Shown here: one piece after another, positions 1-13,662 of the stretch
Numbering within the stretch: the first letter of the stretch is position 1
Layout of the letters: every line of letters starts with the position of its first letter
Source of the DNA: Haliclona indistincta
Lineage: Eukaryota; Porifera; Demospongiae; Haplosclerida; Chalinidae
Assembly: GCA_964017065.1 (NCBI GenBank)
Contig: OZ024785.1
Coordinates: forward strand, 2,003,142-2,067,141
Direction: 5' to 3'
DNA length: 64,000 nucleotides
Translations under genes and position numbers: made by a program
The notes under the pieces: generated by a model
Database searches by the model: none
Told to the model about the DNA's origin: nothing
What the model saw: only the letters and a program-made list of their open reading frames with translations

Positions 1-188
1 AGATTGTGCAATATTATACTTGTCAATATGATGTGTCCTTATCCTCAATAGCATTAATTGGATTTAGGTAATTTGTATATCAATACTAGAGTCTATACAG
101 TGGTCACTCCTTGTTGAAGGGACATACTCTATCATCCATATCTAGTGTTGTTGTTACTCCATTCAATGCTTGTTGTTGCTATCTGCAG

Positions 189-3147
<2,959 letters not shown>

Positions 3148-3540
3148 TTCAGTACCATCATCACAGCAGCATAATAGCACTTTACAACACAGCTTTATTG
3201 AACAGCATTCACTCACAGCGACGTAGTTAATTACTAGAAGGTTTTATCAACATCTAATTGCAATTTAATAATAACAATTATTATTACAGTGTGTTTGTGT
3301 CTTTGGTTTCATTATAATTATCATCTGTAAAAGATTATCATAAGATCGAGGAAGCTGCATGCTGGAAGAGAAATCTAGCGTAATGTTAAATACAATTCAG
3401 AAAGGGCGTGCCACGGTAGACTCACGTTGTATGCATGCTGCACGTGTTCTTGTAGGGAACTCAAGCACTGACTGCTACATGTAAGGCTCTTAGCTTGAAA
3501 AGAACTGCTGAAGTTTAATAAGTACGTAATCTCTCACTAT
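3148..3540. other. no gene seen
   Basis: AT-rich 3' flank of the cysteine-rich gene. I see no conserved exon or repeat here. Confidence 0.5.
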
Positions 3541-3546
3541 TTACAG

Positions 3547-3763
3547 CTTTGTGCTTAGCAGCTTGATAGTCTTGCTATCTGTGTTTGTCCTTTGTATTCT
3601 CCAGCTATACAGTCGTGTGCTGTTGATAGAGAGAAAAGCGGAGGAGAACCTTTCTGGAATGCAGACAAAGAAGGTGGAGCTGCAATTGAGACACGCCCCC
3701 ACCAGAATTACAGTTGTAATGTGGAAAATGTGTAGTAAAAAGTACAAAAATAAATCAGTTTAA
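3547..3763 (+). CDS. possible exon: short membrane segment plus basic tail
   Basis: A consensus acceptor (TTTACAG at 3540-3546) is followed by an open frame encoding a hydrophobic stretch, SSLIVLLSVFVLCILQLYS, then a charged tail rich in Lys/Glu that stops at 3761-3763. Hydrophobic segment plus basic tail is how the terminal receptor exons of this window look. I find no paralogue in the window and no upstream exon to pair with it, so it may be a relic or chance. Confidence 0.25.
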
Positions 3764-3866
3764 ACGGTTGGAATCAGGAGCTACAGTGAAATAAAAATTA
3801 TCCGCCAATGACTGACATCTAAAGAAGTGATAACTGTAATAAAAATGGTCTGTGAGAATATTTTCT

Positions 3867-4135
3867 TCACAGTGGTATAGTCTCATAAGTGATGTTAGCT
3901 CCTCCTCCTCTTCCTAGTCCATATGCTGCATTATTCTTCATCTCAACAGCATCAGCAGGTCTGGTACCAGATACTGACACAGGATCATAGACTGGTTCCT
4001 GTACTGCTGATGGATTGTCATGACTCTCTCTTCTTCTCATGATCAGACAAGTGATGAGTAGTGTGATCAGTGATGAGATGATGGCTGTTAGTAGGAATGT
4101 GACTGGAATACCAACTGTGAGACCAACTTGAGAGC
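3867..4135 (-). CDS. terminal exon of a minus-strand receptor (TM + ITIM-like tail)
   Basis: Read on the minus strand, an AG acceptor at 4137-4136 opens a frame from Gly-Ser-Gln into a transmembrane segment (VGIPVTFLLTAIISSLITLL), a stop-transfer MRRRE, and a ~55-residue tail ending NITYETIPL with TGA at 3869-3867. The tail holds I-T-Y-E-T-I, which fits the ITIM consensus (S/I/V/L)xYxx(I/V/L), plus an EPVYDPV tyrosine. The ending resembles the last exon of genes D and F, where VYETII precedes the stop. Upstream exons should lie at higher coordinates but are replaced by a minisatellite, the N gap and repeat sequence, so the gene is incomplete here. Confidence 0.65.
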
Positions 4136-4239
4136 CTGAGATATAGAAGACATGTATTGTTTCCTGTTCTACAGTACAGCATTCTTTAATTTAGATTTGT
4201 TTGTTTATATTTTGATCGATTACACTCACTTGTTGCAGA

Positions 4240-4356
4240 ATTAACATAAAGCACCAATGCCTCGGTGCAGTAGCATGTATTAACATAAAGCACCAATGCC
4301 TCGGTGCAGTAGCATGTATTAACATAAAGCACCAATGCCTCGGTGCAGTAGCATGT
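4240..4356. repeat. 3 x 39-bp tandem repeat
   Basis: Three near-identical copies, starting at about 4240, 4279 and 4318, of a 39-bp unit with the key word CACCAATGCCTCGGTGCAG, next to the scaffold gap. The gap may hide more copies. Confidence 0.85.
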
Positions 4357-4426
4357 ATGCTAGCATGCAATTAGCAGATGCATTATGACCGCAAGTATGC
4401 GGGATCCATAGAAGCATCAAAACAGT

Positions 4427-4626
4427 NNNNNNNNNNNNNNNNNNNNNNNNNNNNNNNNNNNNNNNNNNNNNNNNNNNNNNNNNNNNNNNNNNNNNNNNNN
4501 NNNNNNNNNNNNNNNNNNNNNNNNNNNNNNNNNNNNNNNNNNNNNNNNNNNNNNNNNNNNNNNNNNNNNNNNNNNNNNNNNNNNNNNNNNNNNNNNNNNN
4601 NNNNNNNNNNNNNNNNNNNNNNNNNN
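4427..4626. other. assembly gap (200 N)
   Basis: Exactly 200 N bases, a conventional fixed-size scaffold gap whose true length is unknown. It separates the receptor tail exon from the NXF-like gene, and both lose their remaining exons toward it. Confidence 0.99.
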
Positions 4627-4890
4627 CTCTGGGGGTGCGTAGACATCTCAAGAAAAAGCCTATCAAAGCCAAGAGCAATGGCTACCTACTCAGTGTTCAC
4701 GGTCACGCCCACTTGACACACCTTGTGGTCAGCACATTGCTGTCTTCTGGTTAGCAGTGCAGTTTCAATAGCAAGCAGGTTGGCTTTAGCTGCTAAGCTC
4801 CTTCTGCAAACAATAACTAAGGAACTAACTCTACAATGCTTGCAATGGTGCTCACACGCCGAGGGTTCGTGAAATTCGTTCATTGAATGG
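4627..4890 (-). repeat. partial copy of the 510-bp dispersed repeat
   Basis: Matches, in reverse orientation, the unit tandemly arrayed at 33.0-37.2 kb (key words GGGGGTGCGTAGACATCTCA and CACGCCGAGGGTTCGTGAAA). It abuts the gap, so collapse of a repeat array is a likely reason for the gap. It also interrupts the 3' end of the NXF-like gene. Confidence 0.85.
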
Positions 4891-4921
4891 GTTAGTTCAA
4901 AAAGTTGTCTAAAAGCTGCAC

Positions 4922-6243
4922 CTGTGTGGGAGGAAGAGATCCAGTATGATCTGGTGATAAGTCAAACTTGACAGGAGGAGGAAGTCGCTGGTCATTCTGT
5001 GAGAGAACCAATAACACACTGCGCAGTTTGAGAATAAACTCAACAATAGCTGAAGATTGGGGAATGATCTCCGAATGTTGCCAAATTCAAGATACATTTT
5101 AGTTTGAATAAATGGATTCTTTGTTAGGAAAAGAGAAGTGACTGAATTCATAGCACCAATCTTCTCTAACTCATGAACTGAGCGAAGCTATGGTAGAAAA
5201 AATAATGTGAGTGCTGCCTAGGTCGGTAACAGCACACATTCATAGATTATACAAGTCTTTCTACTAATGAATGATTTGAGCATACCTCATTGCCAGCCAG
5301 TATGAGTGTCTCGAGATGAGAACATTTGTCCCCCAAACTATTATAGTGTTCAAGGCCCTGTAGCCTGTTTTTACTGAGGTCTAGAGATTTCAGCTATAAA
5401 GAACAAGGAGGTAAATTCAAATTATTGCACATAAAGGCACACTCACTCCAGGGAAATGGTGCTTGATCAAATCCAATATAGTATTGATAAACACAGGATC
5501 CAACATGCTGCCATGGACACCATGCTCTAGCAGAGCTGGAAGCACAACAAAAACAGATGAACATGAATATTGAAGTAGAGGCATAGATGACATGATGCAT
5601 TGTGACAGACTGTCTGGCTATGCTAGAAATACAGAAATCATTGTCATTGTGCAAGAAGAGAACATGTTTTTCCCTGACATGGTGCAATACAGCTTACTTC
5701 TGTCATCAAGCATGTTTGATAAGTTGAGACTTTTGTTCTCAGTGTCAATCTCTCTCTCACTACTTTCTGCAATGCAAAAAAACATGGAAGAGAGTAATAC
5801 CACTCACAGCACATACCAATATGACAACATCACTATCTCCATCAACTCCTTTCTCCTCTCTCTTCACGGGGCCTCCACTACTGCAGCCACCACCATGCTC
5901 TCCTCCCTCTCCGTGAGGTGGTGCTGTGTCTCTCCCTCCTCTGCCTCTCCCTCTTCTTCCTCTCCCTCCTCTGTTTCTCCGTTGGTCGTCATAAGGTTTG
6001 CTGTACAAGGAATAACTCAGTGTTATTCATGATAAGTAACAAACATACTATCGATTTTTCTGTCCACCTCTTGTCCAGCGAACTACAACGCCTCTGTCAC
6101 CTCCAAGGCTGCTTCCACCTCGAACATCGTGCTCGTTGTGGTCTGTAAAGAAACTCTAATTAACGGGCTACCTCAATGCAACACGATGACGTACTACGTG
6201 CCCGCCCTCCTCTGCGAATCGATCTTCCTCGTCGAGAAGACAT
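4922..6243 (-). CDS. NXF/TAP-like mRNA export factor, N-terminal half
   Basis: Exons on the minus strand: 6243-6198, 6142-6049, 6000-5817, 5766-5698, 5535-5447, 5393-5286, 5187-about 5042 and 4996-4922. ATG at 6243 begins MSSRRGRSIRRGG; an Arg/Gly-rich region follows (RGGRGRRGRGRGGRD). Then comes a leucine-rich-repeat domain (LKSLDLSKNRLQG, LETLILAGNE, LRSVHELEKIG, SFPNLQLL) and the linker RLPPPVKFD...SLPPT, in the order and spacing of the LRR-to-linker part of NXF1. Family role: nuclear export of bulk mRNA with NXT and nucleoporins. Odd points: no RRM is seen between the RG region and the LRR, where only a ~50-bp intron separates the exons; splice phase is unresolved at 5817/5766 and between the last two exons; the NTF2-like and UBA parts are missing, cut off by a repeat and the gap. 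Confidence 0.65.
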
Positions 6244-6305
6244 GAGCGGCTACAACAGACTGAACGCCGACACGTTGATGTAATATACGGTGGAAAAATA
6301 CGACA
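6244..6305. promoter_or_regulatory. 62-bp bidirectional promoter interval
   Basis: Only 62 bp separate the divergent start codons of the NXF-like gene (minus, 6243) and the TRM10-like ORF (plus, 6306 or 6357). No TATA box is evident. Transcription must start within or upstream of these short leaders, so the two genes probably share a core promoter. Confidence 0.45.
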
Positions 6306-7292
6306 ATGCACTGTCAATACACTCGTGGATTTCAGCCACGCCCAATTTTAGTGGTAATGGCAGTCTTCAGACGAATTCCTGCTCCTCGGTTTCCCATGTC
6401 CATGATTTCCCGCAGCTTTCACTGGGGAGTGGTCTCACGATGCAGTCAAGTAGTGGAGAAGAACAACGGGGTGATTAGAAGGGAGATAGCGGTCGAACAA
6501 CTGAGCACAGAGACTTTTGGAGGCTACAAATGGGACGACATCTCTAGAAAGTTTCGTAAACAGCTGATCCGAAAGAGGATCAACTCATTGATTAAAAGAA
6601 ACGAAAGAAAACAGAAGTCTGTAGAGACAGAGATGGGTGTTGAACTGTTGAGAGAAATAGAATCGAGAACTGAGTTGAAGCTGCAGCTAAGGCGGGAAAG
6701 TGCAAAGCAGACAATAGCAACCAGTAAACTGAGAGTGGCTATAGATTGTGAATGGGGTGAGATGCAATGCGCCAAGAAAAATGTGCATTTAGTTCGACAG
6801 CTTGTAAAGATGGAGACGTACAACTGGACGGCGAAGCAGCCTGCAAAACTGTTCCTAACCGGACTTCGTGAGGGAGGTCGTATTCACCAAGAGGGATACA
6901 AATACGACAAGAAAGGGTTGAACAATTTTCTATTTTCTGGTATTACTCCACTCTCACCAGTGGAGTTCTTCAACAAAGACGAGATTGTCTATCTTTCTCC
7001 TGATGCTCCGCAATGTCTTACAATCATTGATCCAACTAAAGTGTACATCATTGGCGGCATTGTTGATCTTGGTGACAGTGTTGGTGAAACATTTGAAAAA
7101 GCAAAAGAGTATGGAGTCATGTCCAGGAAACTACCAGTGACAGATTATATGACGTTGAAACGTATAAACTTTAAACGTTGCATCTTAAGCCTTAATCAAG
7201 TCCTGTATATTTTGCTGGATCTGTATGCTGGAATGGAATGGACTCAGACTCTCAGCTGTCATGTGCCCAGCCGTAGAGCTTACATGAAATAG
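6306..7292 (+). CDS. TRM10-family tRNA (guanine/adenine-9) methyltransferase, mitochondrial-type
   Basis: Single-exon ORF of 328 aa. The C-terminal half carries the TRM10 SPOUT core: an IVYLSPDAP segment, VYIIGGIVDLG (SAM-binding region), GVMSRKLPVTDYM and LSLNQVLYILLDL, followed by the family's W-x4-L-x3-VPSRR ending. The N-terminus from the second Met (6357) is MAVFRRIPAPRF..., Arg-rich and free of acidic residues like a mitochondrial presequence, and the middle is a charged helical region. Both fit TRMT10C (MRPP1), which methylates position 9 of mitochondrial tRNAs and is part of RNase P, better than the nuclear/cytosolic TRMT10A/B, but I cannot settle the subfamily. The true start may be 6357 rather than 6306. 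It is divergent from the NXF-like gene. Confidence 0.8.
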   Translation: MHCQYTRGFQPRPILVVMAVFRRIPAPRFPMSMISRSFHWGVVSRCSQVVEKNNGVIRREIAVEQLSTETFGGYKWDDISRKFRKQLIRKRINSLIKRNERKQKSVETEMGVELLREIESRTELKLQLRRESAKQTIATSKLRVAIDCEWGEMQCAKKNVHLVRQLVKMETYNWTAKQPAKLFLTGLREGGRIHQEGYKYDKKGLNNFLFSGITPLSPVEFFNKDEIVYLSPDAPQCLTIIDPTKVYIIGGIVDLGDSVGETFEKAKEYGVMSRKLPVTDYMTLKRINFKRCILSLNQVLYILLDLYAGMEWTQTLSCHVPSRRAYMK

Positions 7293-7870
7293 ATAACAAT
7301 AATAATCCATGTCATTATGTGTTAATGTTGGAAAAAGAACAAAGTGCAGATTTGGAATGTCTAACGTTGACCATCCATAGTTCTAACATGAGTACATGTA
7401 GTCTAGAGATGAGATAATGCTTAATGCTGTCAGCATCTCATGCATCAGTAGTATTATCAATGTAGTGTGTATCGACACCATGTCGGCTGGCCTGTACTCA
7501 GCTTCAAAAGGTTATTGGAAATCCTAGGTGCTTTTTGATTTGACCAAAGTCAATCCCTGTTCCTTGTTTTCTACAGTTGCTACTTACTATACCAATATGA
7601 TAATATGTTGCACCTCAACACTGTACTAATCAAGGATCACACAATTAATTTGCACACGTCACTAGTGCTACTAGATTTGAAATAGGCGTTGTCTACTAGC
7701 ACACAGCTTAGATAATTTTAACCAGCAAAAGGGGCAATTTTGCAGCTGGTTTCCTGTCGTATCGTTACTAAACTGTACTTCGGTAGAATAATAATCATTT
7801 ACAGATAATTCTGATAATAATAGAGATCTGAGTCATTGCACTGATTCGAGGAGATAATGTGAGTGATGTC
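7293..7870. other. no gene seen
   Basis: AT-rich intergenic sequence with no exon-like or repeated segment that I can support. Confidence 0.5.
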
Positions 7871-7879
7871 AAGAGTGCA

Positions 7880-8246
7880 TGAGTATTGCTCCTGACAGCA
7901 GGCAGCTGGTCTCACTGCACGAGTATAGCTCCTGACCTGACAGCAGGCGGCTGGTCTCACTGTATGAGTATACCGGCTCCTGACAGCAGGCGGCTGGTCT
8001 CACTGCACGAGTATAGCTCCTGACCTGACAGCAGGCGGCTGGTCTCACTGCACGAGTATAGCTCCTGACAGCAGGCGGCTGGTCTCACTGCATGAGTATA
8101 GCTCCTGACAGCAGGCGGCTGGTCTCACTGCACGAGTATAGCTCCTGACAGCAGGCGGCTGGTCTCACTGCATGAGTATAGCTCCTGACAGCAGGCGGCT
8201 GGTCTCACTGCACGAGTAAAGCTCCTGACAGCAGGCGGCTGGTCTC
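7880..8246. repeat. ~40-bp minisatellite, about 9 copies
   Basis: Direct repeats of a ~40-bp unit (key words CTCCTGACAGCAGGCGGCTG and GTCTCACTGCACGAGTATAG), some with a 5-bp insertion giving CTGACCTGACAG. Copies differ at one or two sites (CACGAG/CATGAG), so the array is young. No long ORF. Confidence 0.9.
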
Positions 8247-8403
8247 TAAAGGTCAAGTATCTTATTTGGGATTTGTTAAACTTCTCTGGGCATTACCAAC
8301 TATACTACAGATAGTACGCAATAAGGAAGCAATTTGACCAAGCCATTGGCTCTTGGTTCAATCAAACGGCAATATAGCTATCACTTGAGTGTTGCTAGGT
8401 TAC

Positions 8404-8634
8404 TCACTCATTTATGAACTTGTCAACATCAACGGAGTTGACTGCCTCGCCCTAATATAAGGAGTTAAAAATAATTATGAATAAGCTAGTAAACTTTCGT
8501 GAAGTTGAATACGATATTGTGCTAAGCCCTGTTACCTTCACGGAAGGTTGACTACTGACTGCCTGTACGATATTGAAATCTTGGAACATCAATTTGCGAC
8601 ATAGAGGGCAGTTGAAACAGCAGTCAAAAGGCAA
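8404..8634 (-). CDS. possible C-terminal exons of a minus-strand gene
   Basis: Two open segments join well: one ends at 8536 with donor GTAACA, and exon 8451-8404 begins GEAVNSVDVDKFINE and stops with TGA at 8406-8404. Together they read ...SSQPSVK-GEAVNSVDVDKFINE. They lie downstream, on the same strand, of the NXF-like NTF2 remnant, so they could be the end of that gene, but the sequence is not clearly a TAP-C/UBA domain. The acceptor of the penultimate exon is not settled. Confidence 0.3.
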
Positions 8635-8636
8635 AG

Positions 8637-9355
8637 CAAGTGGGGAAACAGCAGTTGAACCAGGATCACGCGTACGTCAACAGCTTATTGGTACACTCCA
8701 AACACATTGGAATGGCTGCATAGTAGTACCACCCACTAGACAAAAGTAATAAAGAAGACTACACCTTAGTAGCTGACCATATCAGCTAGTTCCTCGTGGA
8801 CAACACTCGTTATAATCAGTGCCATTAGCAATAGAGAGATTGTGAAGATATCCGAGCTGTGCCTCTACCTTGACGAGAGACTGCTTCGCAATACTGGCAT
8901 CTTAATTGACTAAAACCCATCATCCTATAACCAAGCTGGAGTATAAAGGGTTAATTCATCAATTGACTATTAGGACCTGTCATGTTGGTAGCTCCTCCTC
9001 CTCCTCAGCAGCTAGTCTGAGTCACTTGGCAGCCATTGTCAGCTCATCACAGGAACACACAAGAAACTCTGCCGTAATCCACACACTCTGCATGTGCTGA
9101 GACAGACTATGACCAGTCCGACTACAGGGTTTCTTAAAGTAGGGGGATTGCCCAACTCCAGTGACGGCCTAAGAAGAAAGTTACTTTTGGTGTTATGGTG
9201 TCTATTTTCAGTACATAATGCATGCCGATAAAAATTAGTGAAATGCATGTTCCTTCTAAGAAAATTGTGTATGAATTAAACATGTGAGTTGAGCTTACCT
9301 TGAACTCTTTTTTTACATTTTTTAACTATGACAGGTGTACTTTACACTATTAAGG
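8637..9355. other. no exon I can support
   Basis: Between the candidate terminal exons and the NTF2-like remnant on the minus strand. Open stretches exist on both strands, for example minus 9248-9039, but none aligns to a family I recognise or to another part of the window. Confidence 0.4.
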
Positions 9356-9475
9356 TTTCTGATCAATGAACTGTTGTGAGGGGTTTCTGATCAATGAACT
9401 GTTGTGAGGGGTTTCTGATCAATGAACTGTTGTGAGGGGTTTCTGATCAATGAACTGTTGTGAGGGGTTTCTGGT
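9356..9475. repeat. 28-bp tandem repeat, about 4 copies
   Basis: Near-perfect copies of a 28-bp unit (key word TTTCTGATCAATGAACTG followed by TTGTGAGGGG). Each copy contains TGATCA, a short palindrome. Confidence 0.9.
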
Positions 9476-9601
9476 CTAGCCAGCCACTCTATATTTAGTA
9501 GCAAGCTAATTAACCGAGCACTTTAGACAAGAAGAATATAGTGCTGTAATTTTCAATAGAAGTTACCTGAGAAGTAAGTATTGAACAAGCTCATGGAGTA
9601 C

Positions 9602-10387
9602 CTTAGTTGTGTGCCTAAAATCAGAGATATCCGCAACATGATCAAGATGAGAGACACAACCTGTACAGAAATGACAGTGTGACTGTGTGTGTACTCACAA
9701 CAACACATTGTGTGTGTGTGCATGTGTGTCAGTAGCGGTTCTAGGGGGGGCCTGGGGGGGCCATGGCCCCGCCAAAAATTAACCTCTTTAAAATTTTTAC
9801 TTGCCTCCTCCAACCAAAACATTTATGAACGTATGTACCTTGCTTGGTACAGCTGTCTTGCCTTACACAGCTGTTTCGCGGTCTGTCTTGCTTTCCAACA
9901 GGCTACCGCGAACGCACCATTATTGTCCATACACAGTTTAAAATGACGTATTCTAATGAATATTAATTAGCTATTTCCCAAAATCGCGCGTGCGCAAGCG
10001 CGTGCATTTAGTGCCCCCCCCAAACATTTCTCTCTAGAACCGCCACTGGTATGTGTGTGTGTGTGTGTGTGTGTGAGTGTGTGTGTGTGTGTGTGAGTGT
10101 GTGTGTGTGTGCAAGCTCACTTTTGAGAATGTTTAGGAATACATCTCTCGCAAATAGTAGTACGCCTCATAACCATGCAGTAGATCTTCTCTTATTTGGT
10201 AGTACGAGCTATGCGTGAAAAAGTCACAGTAGCTCAGCATGCAGTAGCGACTAGCTTCTTCATCACCTAGGTCTTCTTTAGTGTTCCTCCACATCAGTTC
10301 AGCAAATAACTCTAGCATAGGGGCGTGGTCACCACTCGGCAGATGATCTGGTTGTACCATTGATGAACACAGTAGGGATATAGTCAA
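9602..10387 (-). pseudogene. NXF-like NTF2 domain remnant, copy 1
   Basis: The minus strand has an exon-like stretch (10387 to about 10121) encoding MLELFAELMWRNTKEDL and REDLLHGYEAYYYLREMYS, like the start of the NXF NTF2-like domain. A 59-bp exon follows (9660-9602, VSHLDHVADISDF in one frame). Copy 2 at 19.5-20.1 kb is closely similar. Against copy 2, copy 1 has a TAA created at YS-stop (TTTAGG where copy 2 has TTTTGG), lacks the RAFTRTF exon, and has a 319-bp transposon inserted between the two exons. I therefore call it a pseudogene. Confidence 0.5.
9730..10048. mobile_element. CAGTRGCGG-type TIR element, 319 bp
   Basis: Ends CAGTAGCGGTTCTAGGG and its imperfect complement CTAGAACCGCCACTG, related to the hAT-like element at 1153-1777. 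It sits in a GT-rich microsatellite, so the target duplication cannot be read cleanly. Segmental copy 2 lacks it (19821-19845), which confirms it as an insertion. Confidence 0.7.
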
Positions 10388-11677
10388 GAAAATAGAGATC
10401 TAGTGAAAAAAGAATGTATTGTACATGTACTACTAGAGCCATCATCTAATGTGCTAATATGCTCCCAAGAGTCATATGTACTCACACGTGATCTTGAATT
10501 CAACACTACAATTGTGTCAAAATTAATGGTACTTTGCTAGATGACACGCCCTCCCATTAATCACATAAATTTGGTTTTTGAGACAAACACAAAAAATTAT
10601 TTTTACTGAGCTATACTGAATTAAGTGTTGCTGATAAAACAGTGTGAAAATGTATCAGACAAATTTTAAGAAGAAAATTTTCTGATCTACGGTAATACAA
10701 TACCATAGTTGAATCACCCCAGTACAACTAACAACAGTGCTTATTTAGCCTCGTTCCCAGGCTCTCGATACAGGGTTTTGCAGGTTGCTTGACAAAAACT
10801 TCCTGCTAGCGCATGCGCATTGCGTGTTTCTGTATACTAATTGTACAGAAAACGTAATGTGCACATGCGCTAGCAGTAAATTTTTGGTCAAGCAACCTGC
10901 AAAACCATAGAGCCTGGTACACATTGTACGCGCATGCGTTAATTATGTCCAAATATGGCATGATCAATTGAATGGCGAATTCGGTGAAGATCATGCCTAA
11001 TTTGGACCAAACATTCAAACATTCAAAGGTTCATATTAGGCAGAGACCCAGAGGGTATAACCATGCATGCATGAAATAAACAATATGGTGGACAAACAAT
11101 ACAAATATTAGTTCAGGTATATATACTCTTGAAGCAGGAAGAGACTCCAACTGGCCAAACGGAGAACTTTGGCCTTAATGCTTGTCTCCTATCTTTGGAC
11201 ATAATTAACGCATGCGCATACAATGTGTACAAGGCTCTGTATCGAGAGCTAGAGCCTGGGGACTAGGCTAAGTGGTTATTGTGCTCCGCCTGAACTATTC
11301 TGAGATCCATTATTGTATGTGCATACCTTCTAGTGTCTGGTGTACTAGTCACACACTATCTGTTGATAGCTAGAAACATGTGAGTTATTTCTAAATTCTA
11401 AATTCAGCCGACTGCAGATATACTGGAAAGAAAAAACAATCGTGCGTACGACTGCGCATGTGCCAGTTAATTGGAAGTAATCAATGAATATTAATTTTAA
11501 GGGGGCGGTGCATGATTTTATGGGGGACTTTGATATGCTGCATCTTGTTTTCTGCTTAGCATATATTATGCACAAAAGTGCTTTTATTGATTAGACCAAG
11601 TCTAACACTACCTGCCGTGCAACTATGGCGAGCTGGTGACGCTCTCGGGTACGCACAAAAGACCTCGCTTCTGCTAC

Positions 11678-11962
11678 ATGGTTTGTACACGTTTTCTCGA
11701 CTTCTGAGCTAGAGATCGACGCGCTGTAAACGCAGTACTATTCAGTACCATCTTGCGCAGAAACGTATAGAGCGATTTGTCGATATTCGTTCGCGAAGGT
11801 AGCAAAGCAGCGTTCGTGCACTAGAAAAAACTACGCTGTAAAAAAAGTAAGCGCTATTACGAAAATTCGCTCTATACGTTTGTGCGCAAGATGCTACTGA
11901 ATAGCACTGCGTTTACAGCGCGTCGATCTCTTGCTCAGAAGTCGAGAAAACGTGTACAAACC
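11678..11962. mobile_element. foldback element, ~285 bp
   Basis: Two long inverted arms, starting TGGTTTGTACACGTTTTCTC at the left and ending with its complement at the right, meet around 11820. The arms hold the motif GCGCTGTAAACGCAGT and complement. No ORF. It is absent from segmental copy 2. Confidence 0.75.
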
Positions 11963-12092
11963 ATCGGTGTATTATTTCTGCCATACTCTTATGGGAGATC
12001 GGTTTGTTTATAAATAGTTATTCAACCACAAGAACATAACCATGTAACTATGAATAATTTGAATATTAAGTCCTTGCACAGCCACCTTAAGG

Positions 12093-12557
12093 TAGTCTGG
12101 CCGCTGCCCCTCCCCGCCTATTGAGTGGGTGGTGGACGGCGTGTAGGGTCTAGCAAACATTGCCATTCATCGATTTTGTATGAATATTAATCGTGTATAC
12201 ATAATTAATTATTGCAATGATAAGCGGGGTTTCCTCAATGCCATTGTACCGCACGAGTTGCCTCACAGAGTCACACGGCGCTGGTTTAAGTGATCTATGC
12301 TTGAATCGCGGTAGACTATGTTCGACAGCATCGTCAACAGCACGACTGTTAGCTTTCACCCACCGTAGCTGTTTTGCCCTAGCCTGTAATATTATTCACG
12401 ATCAAACCCAGCCCATGATCCATGAATATTACTGCTCAAGATCTTGAGCAGTAGAATCTGATTGGTCGGTTGGGAAACTATGAATGGCAATGTTTGCTAG
12501 ACCCTATACGCCGTCCACCACCCACTCAATAGGCGGGGAGGGGCAGCGGCCAGACTA
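12093..12557. mobile_element. long-TIR MITE, MULE-like, copy 1
   Basis: Begins TAGTCTGGCCGCTGCCCCTC and ends with its reverse complement; the arms exceed 70 bp and also include TCTAGCAAACATTGCCATTC. Copies are at 13952-14409 and 40463-40919. The flanks here (ACCTTAAGG / GTGTTAAGG) match at the last six of nine bases. Confidence 0.75.
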
Positions 12558-12560
12558 GTG

Positions 12561-13233
12561 TTAAGGGTGCACGCAACTAATTAATATTCACGGCGCTGCG
12601 CGTTGCTATAGTCAGTGTTTCTGGAAAACTAAAGCAGCAGACAGAGCGATATTAGCAGTATAGCAAGTGCGTCTTGATAGCTACTCGTATCGTGAAATTC
12701 AACGAGCTTGCTAGCTCGCAAGAAAACGGAGGAACGCGGTCCATGATCGACGTGTTTATGCATAAAACTCGGCGGCGAAGTCTTCTGTCAGTTCTGTGAG
12801 CTCAAGATTCCAGAAATGCAAGATTTAGCAATGCTACAATTTAGTAACAGAACGAATTTTCTAAATAAACGTCACGCTGCTGAGAAAAACGGAAAATCCA
12901 TGCTTCTCGACGAGCAACTGTGCTTTATAGGCGCGCTAGCCAAAAAATCGCTCTGTTACTAGATTTTAGCTTTGCTTAAACGTGCATTTCTGGAATCTTG
13001 GGCTCACAAAAGTTTTTGCCGCCGAGTTTTATGCATAAACACGTCGATCGTGGACCACGTCTCTCCGTTTTCTTGCGAGCAAGCCAGCCCGTCATATTTC
13101 ATGATACGAGTAGCTATCAAGACGCACTTGCTATACTGCTAATATCGCTCTGTCTGCTGCTTTAGTTTTCCAGAAACACTGACTATAGCAATGCGCAGCG
13201 CCGTGAATATTAATTAGTTGCATGCACCCTTAA
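12561..13233. mobile_element. TTAA-flanked long-TIR element Y
   Basis: TTAA at 12561-12564 and 13230-13233 bounds a ~670-bp segment with ~230-bp inverted arms (left starts TTAAGGGTGCACGCAACTAA, right ends TGCACCCTTAA). Arms contain GACAGAGCGATATTAGCAG and its mirror. No transposase. A TTAA target is typical of piggyBac- and Kolobok-type elements; I cannot choose between them. Confidence 0.75.
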
Positions 13234-13662
13234 GGTGACGGGTAACAGTTCGCCTAATTAATATTCACAAAAATGTTTTTATGCACTGTGCAAAATATGA
13301 ACACGCTAGAGCGCTGTTGAAGGCCATCAATGAAGACGCTAAACACTGTTCTTTCTCTCTTGAGCTATATTCAACGCTGGGTACTACGCAACTCGGCGAC
13401 AGCAGGCACAATAATTGGAGAGATAGTAAACTGCAAAACGGGGTGCCATTTTTCGCGCGCGCTGTAACAGTGTCGCTACAGAGTCCATCATCTACTGATG
13501 GGTTAGCATCTTCCGGAGGGCAGTAGACTATTAACTTGGACGTCTGGGCGACTGGCTCTGGGTAAAACGCAAAATAGTCTTGAAACGCTCGCCATTTTAC
13601 AGCCTTTTCACGACATTTCGACCCATAAACTTACAAACAAACAAACTCTCAGCCACGTTTAT

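Larger units (their letters stand above)
9590..11500. repeat. segmental duplication, copy 1 (left part)
   Basis: About 1.9 kb closely similar to 19.72-21.05 kb, covering the NTF2 remnant and a non-coding stretch with a ~45-bp inverted pair around 10786-10905 (key word GCAACCTGCAAAACC and its mirror). The duplication resumes at 14.69-15.86 kb (matching 21.06-22.30 kb); the 11.5-14.69 kb interval between is extra sequence made of transposons. Confidence 0.85.

Noticed and set aside
4319..4716. Open frames across the N gap
   Set aside because: They are created by undefined codons over 200 N.
10806..11018. Open frame shared with 20494-20749 (LCRLLDQKFTASACAHYVF)
   Set aside because: It lies on a small inverted repeat within the segmental duplication, and reading frames differ between the copies.
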